A stretch of DNA of 64,000 bases, from positions 1,417,184 through 1,481,183 of the forward strand of contig MU001508.1 of NCBI GenBank assembly GCA_010093485.1, in the 5' to 3' direction. Of the stretch, positions 50,111 through 63,925 are shown in pieces. The translations under genes were made by a program, and so were the position numbers. The DNA is from Karstenula rhodostoma CBS 690.94 (Eukaryota; Ascomycota; Dothideomycetes; Pleosporales; Didymosphaeriaceae). Within the stretch, counting starts at the first letter, position 1, and every line of letters begins with the position of its first letter. The notes under the pieces are model-generated. The model was not told where the DNA came from and ran no database searches. It worked only from the letters and a program-made list of their open reading frames with translations.

Positions 50111-50747
50111 TATTTCTTTACTATAGTTATATAGCCTCTTTCTTATTTACTAAATAATACTTTTTACTCCTATACTATTATTTCTACTACTTTAAATTCT
50201 ATCTAAATTACTACCTATATCTATTACTACCTTATTTTCCTAATAATTTTAATAGTCTAGCCCTATTTTACTATTATATATAGTAATATAAACCTTACTA
50301 TATCCCTTTTTATAAGACTAGACTTTATATATATATCTCTTAAATACTATAATAATATTAGTTAGTCTTATTTTTAATTTATATTATTTTCTCTATTTTT
50401 TCTAAATAATATACCTTTCCCTATTATAAGTTTACTTATTTTATTTCTTATATTAGTAAAGAACTTTTCTCCCTTTTTATACTATACTCTTTATATCTAT
50501 AGTACTATTTTCTAATTCTATAAATAGTTTACTACTTTAATTACTATAGTCCTATTAATTATACTACTTATTATATTTATACCTATTTCTAGTAAATCCT
50601 AAGTAAACTTTCTATACCTTTACTCCTTTTTATTTATTATAATATTTTTAACTATTATAATAGATAAGTTTTATATACTTATTATCTTTTATACTATTAT
50701 TTCTTTTAATTTCTATTTTAATCTCTTATTTATCTCTTTTATACTAG

Positions 50748-51033
50748 TATTAGATTACGCGTATATATTATTACCTATAGTATAGTATACTTACTATTAT
50801 AGTAAGTTATAGTAACTACTAGTAGTAATAGGTAGTAAGTATAAAAGGAGAGGCTAGGATATTTTATACTATTAGGACTAGTATAGGGTACTAAGGCGCT
50901 ATTTAAGGGTATATCTTAGCTAGACTTAGAATAATAATTAATTATAATAATTAGTATAATTATATAATATATAATTAACCTATCTATATCTATAGTTTAT
51001 AGTAATCTATTATTATTTATAGTAAATCTAATA
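50748..51033 (+). repeat. 5' LTR of copia copy 2
   Basis: 286 bp, pairs with 57253-57538. A CGCG near its start (about 50758) has survived RIP where the partner LTR reads TATA. Confidence 0.92.
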
Positions 51034-54000
51034 ATTAAAAGTCTTACTACTTTATTACTAACTATACGTGCTAAATAATATAGTACTATCTATTAGACCT
51101 ATAAAAATCTTTCTTACTACCTCTATATAATATATAGAATAGTTAATAATACTAGAAATATAAGTAAGAGCTAACTAAATATAGTATATATTTAACCTAA
51201 CTAATAGTAAAGTACTAAAGCTATAACTATAAGTACTATAACTACTAGACCTATATTAATTTATATATAATAATAATCTAATACTAAGTAGCCTATATAT
51301 CCTTATAAATATATAAAAGTTATAGTAGAATTTATAAGTTAAATACTATAAACTATAATCTAATTAGTATAAAATAAAACTAATAGAATATTATATAGAG
51401 ATATAAGGAGTAAAGAAGCTTATATTATACCTATAAGGTTCTATTATAGCTAACCTATTTAGTATTTACTATTTCTCTAAAAAACTATATAAAGAATAAA
51501 TCCTTCTTATTATAAAAAAAGTAGAAGTTAATAATAAAAAAGTAAAGTTATAAGTATAATATAAATACCTATATATTATCTAAAGTACTAAGAGATTAAC
51601 TAAATAGAATCTCTAGCTAGCTAAATATAATTATATAATATTTATTACTAAGAGATAAGGCTATATAGAGATTATAAATAATATAACTATCCTTAATAAT
51701 TTTATAAAAAGTATTATAGTACTAGATAAAATATATACTACTACTTTTAAATAGACCCTCTAAAATAAATAGGAGATAATATACTAAAATATAATAAAGA
51801 GGTTTAAACTCTATATAGAGTACTATTATCTAGTTAAGGCTATAATTAGAGCTATATTTATTACTAGAGGAAAACTAGATACTAGTGCTAAAGGGGATAT
51901 CTTTTATACTAGTAATAATATATCTATATAAATATAAGGTACTTAAAAATAGAAATAGAATATAATAATATCCTTATAGGGATTATATAACCCTAATCTA
52001 CTTATACTATATAGGTAAAGATCCTTTATACTATATAGGTAAAGCTCTATACTATATAGGTAAAATATCTCTATATTATATAGGTAGGGAGGTTATAAAA
52101 GGAATAAAATACCTTACTAGTAAATAAAAAATTAAGGTATAAATAAAGAAAAGTATCCTATATATTCTATAGAATATATACTAAAGAATTACTACTATAC
52201 CTTTCTAGAAAAAGCTCTAGTATAGTAAAAACTATAACTAGGATAGAATAGTTTTATTAAGTATAATATCTAAAATAATTCCTTAATATAAGAATAGATA
52301 CGCGTATCTAAATAAATATAATCTAGAATACTATAAATTAAATAGTTATATACTCCTATACTAACCTAAATATTAGAGGTTAGTAATAAGTAACTAGAAG
52401 GATAAAAAATTACTATAATTTTTATAAGTTTCTAAGTAATCTCTTAATCTAACCCTTATATATACCTACTATAAACTTTATTAATCCTTAACTTAGATAC
52501 TATATATTATATCTTTAATAATATTAATTAATTTATTTTACTTTAGCTACTAATACTAAAAGACTTTATATAGATAGATAATATATAGGTCTAGATATAA
52601 GGATATAAAAGCGTTTACTTTAGACTATAAAATTATTAAGGAAATAGTATAATTAGGCTTAATAATATAGCTTACTACCCTAACCTACTTTATAACCTAG
52701 TATCCTTTTAACTACTTAAATATTAAGGACTATAGTAAGATATTAAATTAGAACCTATAGTACTAAAATAGGCTAATAATACTATTATAGTAGAATTATA
52801 AAAGCTATATAATTAATAGGTACTAGAATATAAACCTACTAATAATATTTATACTATTATATAAAGTATAGTATATACTATATATAAGATAATAATATAT
52901 ATAAAGTATAAAGTAAAAACTATAAGTATAGCTATATAATATAAATAACTAAACTACCTAAAACTAAATATACTTAAATATCTAGTATAGCGAGCTAAGG
53001 GGGTATATATTAAAGGTATCCCTATAGTAAAATATAATACCTATAGATAAGCTAAATTAAAATAATAAATTAGATATATACCTTAACTAAATAATTAAGG
53101 ACCTAGTAAGTATATTATAATTAATTTTTATAACTTTAAACCTAATAGCTCTACTAAAGAGAAAAGCTAAATATTAATTACTAATTAATACTCTAGCTAT
53201 ATATAGGACTTCTACTTTAGAGATAACTATTTAGTAAAAATTATTATTAAAATATTTAGTAGCTTTATACTATTTATAAAAGTATAGTTTAGTATAATAG
53301 TTAAAATTATTAAATTAGATAATAAAATCTTTATAGTAAAAGTAGATATTAAATACTAGTACACGAGCTAAGGTATTAAAATCGAGCCCTTAGTACTAGA
53401 TATATAAGTATAAAATAGAGAAGCCAAGTACTTAGAAGGTATAATAAAAGAAAAAGCCTATATAATATAACTTAATACGAACCTTTTATAGAAAATATAG
53501 CCTAAGATTACTAAGGCTATAGTATACCTATATAATTAAATACTAAATTATAAAAATTACTAGTATTTACTATATAAGGTATTCTTTATAATAGTTATCC
53601 TTATTAATAGGATAGTAACTTAGCCTTAGAAACTAAACCTAGTATATCTTAAAGTATATAGAAGTAAAGCCTTTACTATAATTAATAATATATAGTATAG
53701 AAAAAGTAAGCTATAGAAATTTAATCTAAAGGTATAAATTAGATATCTTATAAAATACTAATTAATAAATATCTAGTATATATAGATTCTATTACTATTA
53801 AAAGTAATTAGTATTTATAATATTATATTTAATAAAGATATAGTATTTAATAGAATATAGAAAGAGCTTATAGATAACCTTATATATAATATTCTAGAAG
53901 AGATTATATTATAGATTAGAACTATAGAGAGACTACCTACTCTAATAACTAAACTAAAAATAACTTTATTTTATAAAAATAAATTAGTTATAATAAATTA

Positions 54001-54430
54001 TAGTAACTTATAATAATAATAAGAGATATTAGAAGAGTTACTAAAAAAGAAATATAATAGTACCTATCTATTACTACTAATAATACTATTACTAGTTATA
54101 CTATTAGTATAACTTATAATATAGAATATACTATTACTAAAAATATAAATAATAGATAATTATATATAGTAGCTAATAGTAGCTAGTATAAAGATTATAC
54201 CCTAGATAGTTATATTTATAGTAGGTACCCTAGTAGGTTATAAAGGTATATTAGGAGGGAAATAATAATAAAAAGATCGAGTTATCGAGTATATAGATAA
54301 AAATATTAATAAAAAGGTACTTCCCCTAGTTAATAGTTTAAAAATAAGCGTATTTAAAAAAAGGTTATAAAAAAAGGTAAAAATTAGGGTAGGATTCGAA
54401 CTAGGGTTATTATATAGCTTAGTATCTTAG

Positions 54431-54485
54431 GGCTTAGTAATTAGAGGCTTAGTAATTAGAGGTTTAGTAATTTAAGGCTTAGCGC
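54431..54485. repeat. 15-bp tandem repeat, about 3.5 units
   Basis: Units GGCTTAGTAATTAGA start at 54431, 54446 and 54461 (degenerate), with a partial at 54476. Confidence 0.85.
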
Positions 54486-54591
54486 GGATTCTAATTTTCT
54501 AGTATTAATTAACTATAGTTATAACTTTCTTCTATTAAGGTTAAGGCCAGGTATTATAGTATAGTAATACCACGATACCTTATTACTTCTT

Positions 54592-54621
54592 CTTAAACTT
54601 AAACTTAAACTTAAACTTAAA
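54592..54621. repeat. CTTAAA microsatellite, 5 units
   Basis: Five perfect 6-bp units inside the 1247-bp insertion. Confidence 0.95.
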
Positions 54622-57252
54622 TATTATAATATATAATATAACTATAGATTCTAGCTATTTACTATATAAAGGTATACCATTTCCCTAGATAATATAGATA
54701 GCTAATAAGTATATAGAAACGCCTATAGTATTACTCTATATTACTATTAATTAGGATTGCCAGGAGAATACGACTATAAAACCTTACCTAGCTATCTACT
54801 AGAATACTAAAATATTTACTAAAGTTACTAAGCTTAAAGGTAAGGCTATAAAATAGCTACTATAAATCTAGAACTTAGCTAATACCTACTATAAAGCGAA
54901 GCGCTTTAATTATAAATCTAACTTAGGGGTAGTATAGTATAATATTATCTATAAGCTTACCCTTATATAAGTATAAGCTAGTAAATAGTAGATTTTAATA
55001 CTAGGAGAAACTATTCTAGTATATTTACTAAAATAGACTTAGATATATAATAATAGAATTAAAGCTACTTAGTAATAAATTCTTAAGATTCTATTACTAT
55101 CCTATTAACTATAAATAACCCTCTATACCCTAGAGGAGGGAAATAAAAATAAAGACTTTATAGATAAGTTACTAGGGGAGGGAAGTATTATATAGATATA
55201 GGAGGTACTTAAAGCTATTATAGTAGTATTAACTAATTTATACTAAGCGACCCTATAGATTATATAATATAAAGTAGGTAATATTAGTATAGATATAGCG
55301 GCTTAAGTAGATAAGAAAAAAATAGGGGTATACTAGTTTTAAGAGTATCTAGGAGGTAGGTATTATTAGAGGGTTGGCTATTATAATTACTTCGAGACCT
55401 AACTATAGATAGATAGATAGTATCTCTTTAATTATAAATAGCTATAAAAAATATTATAAAAATTAATAACTATTATTTATAAAGTAAAGACGCCACGTAT
55501 AAAGGTGTATATAAAAGCTATAACCTTAATAAAGTATAAGTAAAATAAATACTTATAAAAAAATTAAAGCCTTATTAAAATTAGCTACTACTACTACTAA
55601 TAATCTAAACTAGACTTAAGGATTACCTAATAGGGAAATTATTTTAAGAAGCTAAATATAAATACCTTACTAGCTATTAATAAATAAACTTATAAATAGA
55701 AGTACTATAGAGACTAATTAAATAAGTAGGTTATTAAATTCTTAACTATATATAGGTATATATCTATAAACTTAATAAATACTATTAATTTCTAAAGTAT
55801 AAGGCTTAACTAGTTATATAAGGAGACTAGTAAAAGAATATTACTTTATAAGATATCTATATAATAACCTTAGCTAATTAATTATTCTATATACTTATAG
55901 CGATAGCTACTAGGTATAACCTTAAACTAAAATAATATAATATAACTAATATATTTATATATATAATACTTAATTAAGAAGTCTATATAAGAATATCTAT
56001 AGAGTACTAAAAAAGAGGTATAATTCTTAAATTATAAAAGGCCCTCTATAGACTTTAAATCTCGCCTAAGCTATAGTAGAAAGAATTTACTATAATATTT
56101 AAAGATATAGATTTTACTATAATTCTATATAAACTATATTATATAATTAAGAATAATATTATTATCTTCTTCTATATAGATAATATTATTATTACTTATT
56201 ACTAAATAAAGGAGGTAGTAGTAATTAAAGTAGTAGAGCTACTTAAATAAAAATATACTATAACTAGAGGAGATAACCTATAATAGTTCCTTAATATAGA
56301 GGTTATTTAAAAATAAGACTAGTAATTTATATAATTATTATAGACCTTATATATTAAGAAAATCTAATAACTAGTAAATAAAACTAATTATTACTATAAT
56401 ATACCTATAACTAGTATAGAGCTTAAACCTTAAAAAGGTCTAGCCTTACTATTAGAGATTAATAAGTATTAATAAAAGATTAGATTACTATTATTTATAG
56501 TAGTTATAATATAACTAGATATTACTTTTATTATATTATAGCTAGTCTAGTTTCTATTAAATCTAGACTAAGTATATTAAAATACTATTAATAGAGTATT
56601 ATTATATCTTTTAGTTACTAAATATAAGGGTCTATAGTTTAGAGGTAGATTATACCTCTAGATTACTAGCGACGCCTTATTTACTAATAATATAATTAAT
56701 AGGAAAAGCTTATAGGGCTATATAATTAAGTTATTTAATAGCCTAATAGTATAGAGGGTAAATAAATAAAATACTATTATTACCTCTATAATAAAGATAG
56801 AACTATTTACCCTATTATAGATAACTAAGAAAGTTATCTATATTTTAAAATTATTAAGGGAGCTTAGAATTATATTACCTAGCTCTATAATTATAATATA
56901 ATATAATAATTAATAGATAATTTACTTAGTAACTTAGAAAGTATTAAAATTCTAGACTAAGCTCTAATATATTAATATCTATAATTACTAACTATAATAA
57001 AAAGTCTCTATAGAAATAATTACTATTAAATATATTAAGTTAGTTAAAATAATTACTAATAGATTTATAAAAATACTACTAGTAAATAAATAGCTAGACT
57101 TTCTTAACTAGCTTAGATTAGTTAATATAGAAAATCGAGAGGTAATAAGTACTATACTATTTAAAGAAATCTAAAACTACTTTTACTAAGTACTCTAAGC
57201 TATTACTTATAATCTAGTTTAGATAGTTTAGGGGTATTAAGCTAAGGGGGTA

Positions 57253-57538
57253 TATTAGATTATATATATATATTATTACCTATAGTATAGTATACTTACT
57301 ATTATAGTAAGTTATAGTAACTACTAATAGTAGTAGATAGTAAGTATAAAAAGAGAGGCTAGAATATTTTATATTATTAGGACTAGTATAGGGTACTAAG
57401 GTACTATTTAAGGGTGTATCTTAGCTAGACTTAGAATAATAATTAATTATAATAATTAGTATAATTATATAATATATAACTAACCTATTTATATTTATAG
57501 TTTATAGTAATCTATTATTATTTATAGTAGATCTAATA
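57253..57538 (+). repeat. 3' LTR of copia copy 2
   Basis: 286 bp, ends ATCTAATA and is followed by ACTAG at 57539-57543. Confidence 0.92.
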
Positions 57539-57955
57539 ACTAGTTTCCCTTAACTACTCCTTTTTTTTTTTTTTTATACTTTAGTTCTTTTCTTTATTAT
57601 TTTATCTTTTAGTATACCTCTTTTTAGTATTAACCCTACTAATACTTTTATATACTTCCCTAATATTAGCCTTTTTATTCTCTATTATCTAATTTTTATA
57701 CTCTTATATAATAAACTAAATAATATTCTTTTTTAAAGTATATTAATATATCTATTATACTATATCCTCTAGTATAGATATTATAAAAATATTACTAGTA
57801 AAATTATTTTTATTATATACTTCTCTATATATAGGGTCCCTAAAATATATAATTTTATATATATACTATAATATATCTAGTAAATCGCTCTTAATTAATT
57901 TCTTTTCTTTATAAATATCTAATAATATATATATTATTATTACTAATATATTTAT

Positions 57956-60900
57956 TATTTAATACTAGTAACTATATTACTCTTATTATATATTAATATA
58001 TAATATTTTTCTAGTCTAGCTTAGTAGCTATCTAATTTTAGTCTAGACTATAGTTAAAATTAAATAGTATTATATATTTCCTCTACCTTAGTAGTCTACT
58101 AATTTTAACCTAGATTAGAGCTAAAATTAAGGCTACCTTCCCTATCTATTATAGCCTAAGTAATATTTATTTATTTTAATAAAGCTTATAACTTTATATT
58201 CTATATATTATATTACTATACTTTTTTTTTTAGTAAAATATTTTTTTATTTTAGTAGAGAGTACTATAATACTATTATACCTAAATAAAAATATAAAATC
58301 TAAGAGTTAGTTAATAATCTATCTAATAACTATTCTTTTTTATAAAATTATAAAAACTTTATTATCTCTATTAAGACTAAGATATTTTATTCTAGTTTAC
58401 TAGTATATAATAATAGCTATTACTATAATATATATAGCTTAATTATTACTAGAACTACTATAAAATATAATATATTTACCTACCTATATAATAATTATAT
58501 AATCTATAATTATTTCTATAATAATATAACTAAGTACTATCTCTAGTACTTTAACTATATTAAGATAATTATAAGCTAATAATTCTTTTCTTTTATTCTA
58601 CCCCTATTTACCTATCTTAGTATAATTTACTAATTTAAGGTATCTTCTACTAGTATTATAGAAATCCTATCTAAGCTATATAATACCTCTATATTTCTAA
58701 TTAATTTATATTCTAATTTTTATTACTCTTAATCTATATTATCTCTAGCTAAGCCTATTACTTTTACTATATAACTAAATTATAATATAGTTTCTTTTTT
58801 AAAGTTCTAGCTATAATATACTTTAGTATAGGTATAGTATATATAGAAATAATAGTTATAATTTATATCTAGTATACCTTTTATATCTATAAATCTATAG
58901 ATAGTATATATTAAATTCTTAGAAGTCTTTACTAATATTATTATATAGTAAGCGTGTCTAGTATTTATTACTATAACTAAAGTTAAATTTAAATCTAAGC
59001 TCTTCTATTTATATACTACTATAAAGAGTATAGCTTATATATAGTAAAATATAGTAATAAAAATCTTTTATTTTATATAAATCTAAGTAATATAAAAGTA
59101 TAAATATAATATTCCTATAGTTTCTATTAAATTTTATTAAGACTCTATTCTTTACTATACTAACCCTCTCTAGAAGATTTTTCTTTTTTTTTTTTATATT
59201 TTATCTCCTAGGGCTATATAATCTAAGACTCTTTATCTATAAAAATATTAATAACTAGTTTAAAAGTAGGTTATAACCTATTTAGATATAATAGAAATTC
59301 TTTCTACTATTAAAAAATATTATAACTATATATATTTAAACCTATTTAAAGAATATTATTATACTTTTTAGCTCTTCTTACTAGAATAAACTAGCTAGTC
59401 TACTTAGTTTAAATTTATTTTTATTACCCTAGTAGCCTTTCTTAGTCTCTCCCTCTAAGGTAATAGATTTTAAGAGGCTTATAACTTTACTACTAATATA
59501 TTAGCCCTTAAAAAGATATATAGGTTTACTAGTCTATAGTATTTCTAAGATATATTTTTTTATATAATACCTATAAAGACTCTAGATTATTCTAATTCTA
59601 ATTTACTAGTTTTTTAAGAGGAGGCTAATTTTCTTATTACTAAACTAAATAATTATAAGGTAGAGAATTAGAATAGAGAGTTATATAATATATTTAAAAT
59701 ATAGATATATAATTATTTTACTATAAAGTACCCTACCTCTATAAATTAGTTTATTAATATAGTATACTTTCTTAGTATTTTTTAGTATAGAGAGAATTTA
59801 AATACCTTTATCTACTAGAATAGAAATAGTATAACTATTTATAAAATTAAAATAGACTTTACTTTATTCTCTTCTATAGTAAGTAATCTATTTAAAGAGG
59901 TATCTATCCTTCTCTATTAATTAGTATTTATATAAATATAGATAGGGCTATCCTCTATTCTATAGAATATACTAAAAGAAAATCTAAAAAATATAATTCT
60001 TAGTTTTAATATCTTTAATATAGATAACCTATAATTTAAGTATAATACTAGTTTTATTATTTAATAGCTTTTATAATTATTTAATATAAAGGGCTCTAAA
60101 GGTTATTTACTTATTAGTATTAAAAATTATATTTAGGTATAGTAGTATTATAATCTTATTTAAAAATTTCTTAATATACTCTTAAATCTTATATATTTTA
60201 TAAGTAGCTAGTTTAGTTATAGTACTAAGGTATTAAATTTATAACTTAAAAATAGTTATATAACTAGTATCTAGAATATATTCCTCTATAATAATTTTAT
60301 TACTATTATTTTTTAATATTATAAGGGCTATAATAGAGATAAGTCTATAAAGACTATTTATTATTTTCTTTCTTATAAAGTAGATAGCCTTTTAATCTAG
60401 TATATCTAGCTTATTTATCCTTTCTACCTTACTATATAGGAATAAATTAATAAGGAGATATATAACTATTACTATAATTAAGTCTAGAGCTACCTACTTT
60501 AACTAGACCTATTTAGTAAATAATAGACTACCTTTTAGGCTTTTAGTTATATTATAAGGTAGGTAATACTTTATTAAATAAAAAAAAAAATTAATATTAA
60601 TATAATATACTATCTCCTTATTACCTTTAGTAGAAAACTTTCTACTACTAATTACCTACTATAGAAATTATTAAAGAAGGAGGTTAATAAAATAATAAAT
60701 AAAGTAGAGGTAAAAGCCTATAAAATATAAATTAGTTATTTACTAAAAATAACCTATATAGTCTATACTCTAAATATCTTAAAAGTTTTTACTTATAAGT
60801 TTAATAATTTAGAGGTATATTTTAAGATATCTACCGAGTAGTATAAGGCCCTAGGATTCCTTTTAATTTAAAAGAAAAAGACCTTCTAGAAAACTAAGAA

Positions 60901-63650
60901 AGTTATTTATTTTAATTATTTAGATATTAATATAGTATAACTATTATAAGAGAATTTTAGAAAATTAATCTAGTTTAAAAAATAATAAAAATAAGCTCTC
61001 TATATAATTTTAATAAGGAAGAGTATAGTTATCTATATTATAGGTATTAGATTTAATAAAAGTCTCTTTTTTCTTCTTTCTATTTACTTTCTAGACTATA
61101 GTTAAACTATTATTATTATCCTACTAGTAATATTTTACTCTAATTTTTTTTATTATTATTCTAAATTATAGATTAGAGTTACTATATAGTAGTAAGGAGT
61201 ATATAATAAATAAGTATCTATTATTCTAATAACCTTTAAAAGTATTTTAAATAATTTCTTTTAGATCTATATTACTAGATAGAAAGTATTAGAAGTATTA
61301 AAAAGAATTATAGTAGATAAGTTCTATTATATTATTCTTTTAAATATAGCCTATTACCCTTACCTTTATAATCTCTATATATTTACTAAATACTATATTC
61401 CTTTTATATTCCTTTCTATAATTCTACTACCTACTAAATAAAACTAAGCCTTTTAACTTCTTAAATTTTCTACTAATATTATAACCTTTAGAGAATTTAC
61501 TATTTAGCCTAAAATCTAGTATAAGGTTTATACCTTATATATAATAAGTATAGACTTTATAATAATTATAATAGAATATATTAAAAAGGTTTTCTAATTA
61601 TATAAAAAGGTTCTTATTTATATTAATTTTATTATAATTATAGATATACTAGCTCTATAGCTTAACTATTCTAAATACTATAAAAAAATAAAAAAGGAAA
61701 AATAATTTATAAGTCTAGTATAATTCTAGACCTTAGAAATAGATATTATAGTAACTATAAGTATTTTTATAAAAGGCCTAAATATACTAGATATATATAT
61801 AATACTATATTTTATATTATTAGTAAACTTCTATAGTCTTATCTAGGTAGGTAAATAAATTAGTTAAAATAGTAAATCTAGTCTTACTAGACTAGTACTA
61901 GTAAATACTATCCCTAATATATATTTTAATAAGACTAGTAATATAGTAAAAATACCTATTCTTACCTATATATAATTTTAGTTTCTAAATAAAGTCTACT
62001 ATTATATTATTATTAATAGCTTTTTAAATAGTAATATTTTAAGGATAATATATACTCCTTTTAAGTAACCTTATAATATTTATATACTAAGATTCTACCC
62101 TTTTATATAAACTAGCTCTATTTAGATACTATAAATTTCCTAACTAAAAAGATAACTATTAGTAGTACTAATACTAATATTAATATATTAGGGCCTATTA
62201 CCCTTATATACTCTAATACCCTATAGCTATACTTATAAAGATATAATAATACCTATAAAATAATCCTTTTTCTAAAATAAGTTTATACCTATATAGCCCT
62301 AGTATACTACTCTAATTTATAAATAGTAAGCTCCCTATTATATATATCTTTTACCTCTACTAAATAAAGGAGAAAACTCGACTTTTTTATATAGAATACT
62401 AATAATACTAGTAAGCTATATACTAAATTATTTTATAATAAATTACTTATTTATATAATCTACTAGAGGCTATACTATATTATCTATTTTATTAAAGAAG
62501 ACCTATTTAAATATAAACGGGATTAGTATACTAGTACTAATAATAGCTAAGCTAAGTATATTAGAGATACTATTATAATCTATTAGTATACTATAAATAA
62601 TAAATAGGTAAAGAGTAATTATTAGTTCTATTTAATATCTACTAACTACTATCTAGAGTAGATATTTCTAGAAATAAGTAAAGTAAAAACTACTCTAGTT
62701 TAATAAGGTTTTTATATTAATAAATATATAATTTATAATACTTAGACTATCCTTTAAAATAAATATAAAGCTATATACTCTAAATAAATTAATAAAATTA
62801 AGAAAATAAAAAGAAATAAATAGAATATAAATTTATTATATAACTTTAGAATATATTTTATAAAAGTAGTTAATTTTAAAAATAACTATAAAGTAGAAAG
62901 GATTATTTTAAAACTAAACTAGATTATAAAAATATACTTTATATTAGAATAATATAATTAACTACTTCTACTATATATCTAAGATAGGGACTAGAATATA
63001 AAAAGACTAGATATATAGTAAAAAAGATAATAATATTATATATTTATACTTTATTAAGCTAATAACTAGATAATATATAAAGAATACTCCTATAGAGGGA
63101 TATAGATAAGTTAATACCTTATTTAATTTTAAATAAAATATAATTATCTCTTACTTAGATTTTTTATTTAGATAATATACTAGTTATATAATATAGGCTT
63201 AGTATAGATAAATAAATAGAATACTTAAATAAAATATATACTATTTAAATTCTCTATTCTTTCTACTCTCTACTTTTATTTACTCTATTTTTTAATATCT
63301 TTTTACTACCTCTATTATAGCTTTTATTTCTATTACCCTTAGTTATTATAATACCTCTAATATTATAAATATAGTAACTAGCTAGATTTAGCTAGAAGAA
63401 ATATTAAATATACTAAACTTTTTTAAGGATTTTTAAATAATATAGCCCTAGCTAATAGGCTACTTTTAATTAAATAAGTAATAAGTTAGAAACTTTTTTA
63501 TAAATCTTTATAGTAACTACTAATTTAGTATAGATTAGAATCTATTATAATAGAAATTAGGTTACTAATATTATTTAATATATAATTTTCTTTTTTTTTT
63601 ATTATTTCTTCTTTTTTATTTATAGAACTATACTAGTTTAATATATTTAC
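57956..63650. other. RIP-degraded AT-rich DNA, unclassified
   Basis: About 5.7 kb with the same CA/TG-depleted composition. I found no LTR pair, terminal inverted repeat, polymerase or integrase remnant that I trust on either strand, and no intact ORF. It is probably one or more old elements. The stretch 59200-62700 is long and relatively homogeneous and would be the first part to search after in-silico correction of RIP. Confidence 0.4.
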
Positions 63651-63850
63651 TATATTTATTACTACTATACTTCTATATTAGTATAGAGGAAGATATTAAA
63701 AAGTTTTCTATATATTTCTATATATTTATAATTACTATACTCTTATACTAGTCTAAAAGAAAATATTAAAAAGTTTTCTATATATTTCTATATACCTATA
63801 ACTACTATACTTTTATACTAGTCTAAAAGGGGATATTAAAAAGTTTTTTA
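63651..63850. repeat. 70-bp tandem repeat, nearly 3 units
   Basis: The block ATATTAAAAAGTTTT recurs at 70-bp spacing (63693, 63763 and 63833). Units also share ACTACTATAC-like and TATTAGTATAG/TACTAGTCTAA blocks. Confidence 0.85.
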
Positions 63851-63925
63851 AATACCCCCTAAATATATTAGGTTATAGGATATATATTATATATCCTATA
63901 AAAAGTAGTATATATATAAAATAGT

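Larger units (their letters stand above)
54251..55497. mobile_element. 1247-bp insertion in copia copy 2 with 12-bp target duplication, unclassified
   Basis: It is absent from copia copy 1, where the empty site TATAAAGGCGTA is at 38177-38188. The insertion is flanked by TATAAAGGTATA (54239-54250) and TATAAAGGTGTA (55498-55509), both explained from the empty site by C-to-T and G-to-A change. A 12-bp duplication is long for LTR elements and points to a non-LTR or SINE-like mechanism. It is less strongly RIPped than its host: CA, TG and CG words survive. Internal features are a 15-bp tandem repeat (54431-54485), a hexamer CTTAAA repeated five times (54592-54621), and on the minus strand a B-box-like AGTTCGAATCC (54392-54402) followed by a T run. 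No ORF. Confidence 0.65.
50748..57538 (+). mobile_element. Ty1/copia LTR retrotransposon, copy 2, full length (6791 bp), RIP-inactivated
   Basis: LTRs of 286 bp (50748-51033 and 57253-57538) begin TATTAGAT; the 3' LTR ends ATCTAATA. The element is flanked by perfect duplication ACTAG (50743-50747 and 57539-57543). It aligns with copia copy 1 along its length except for a 1247-bp block at 54251-55497. The reverse transcriptase tetrad remnant Y-I-D-N lies at 56173-56184 after an A-L-Y...S-P-K-L block near 56045-56080. A purine tract AAGGGGG precedes the 3' LTR. All frames contain stops. Confidence 0.92.
50111..57955. repeat. Repeat X copy 2, split by copia copy 2
   Basis: Left part 50111-50742 (plus ACTAG 50743-50747) and right part 57544-57955 reconstitute about 1.05 kb matching 42859-43906. 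The intervening 50748-57538 is a copia element. Sequence continues past TTTAT (57951-57955) into DNA whose counterpart in copy 1 is lost in the gap. Confidence 0.8.

Noticed and set aside
50111..50200. A pogo-type transposase Q-P-L motif in repeat X
   Set aside because: The following residues do not fit the family motif even allowing for RIP changes, and no catalytic residues were found.
54380..54410. A functional tRNA gene on the minus strand
   Set aside because: Only the T-loop/B-box-like piece is recognisable; T-stem pairing is poor and no acceptor or anticodon arm could be built.
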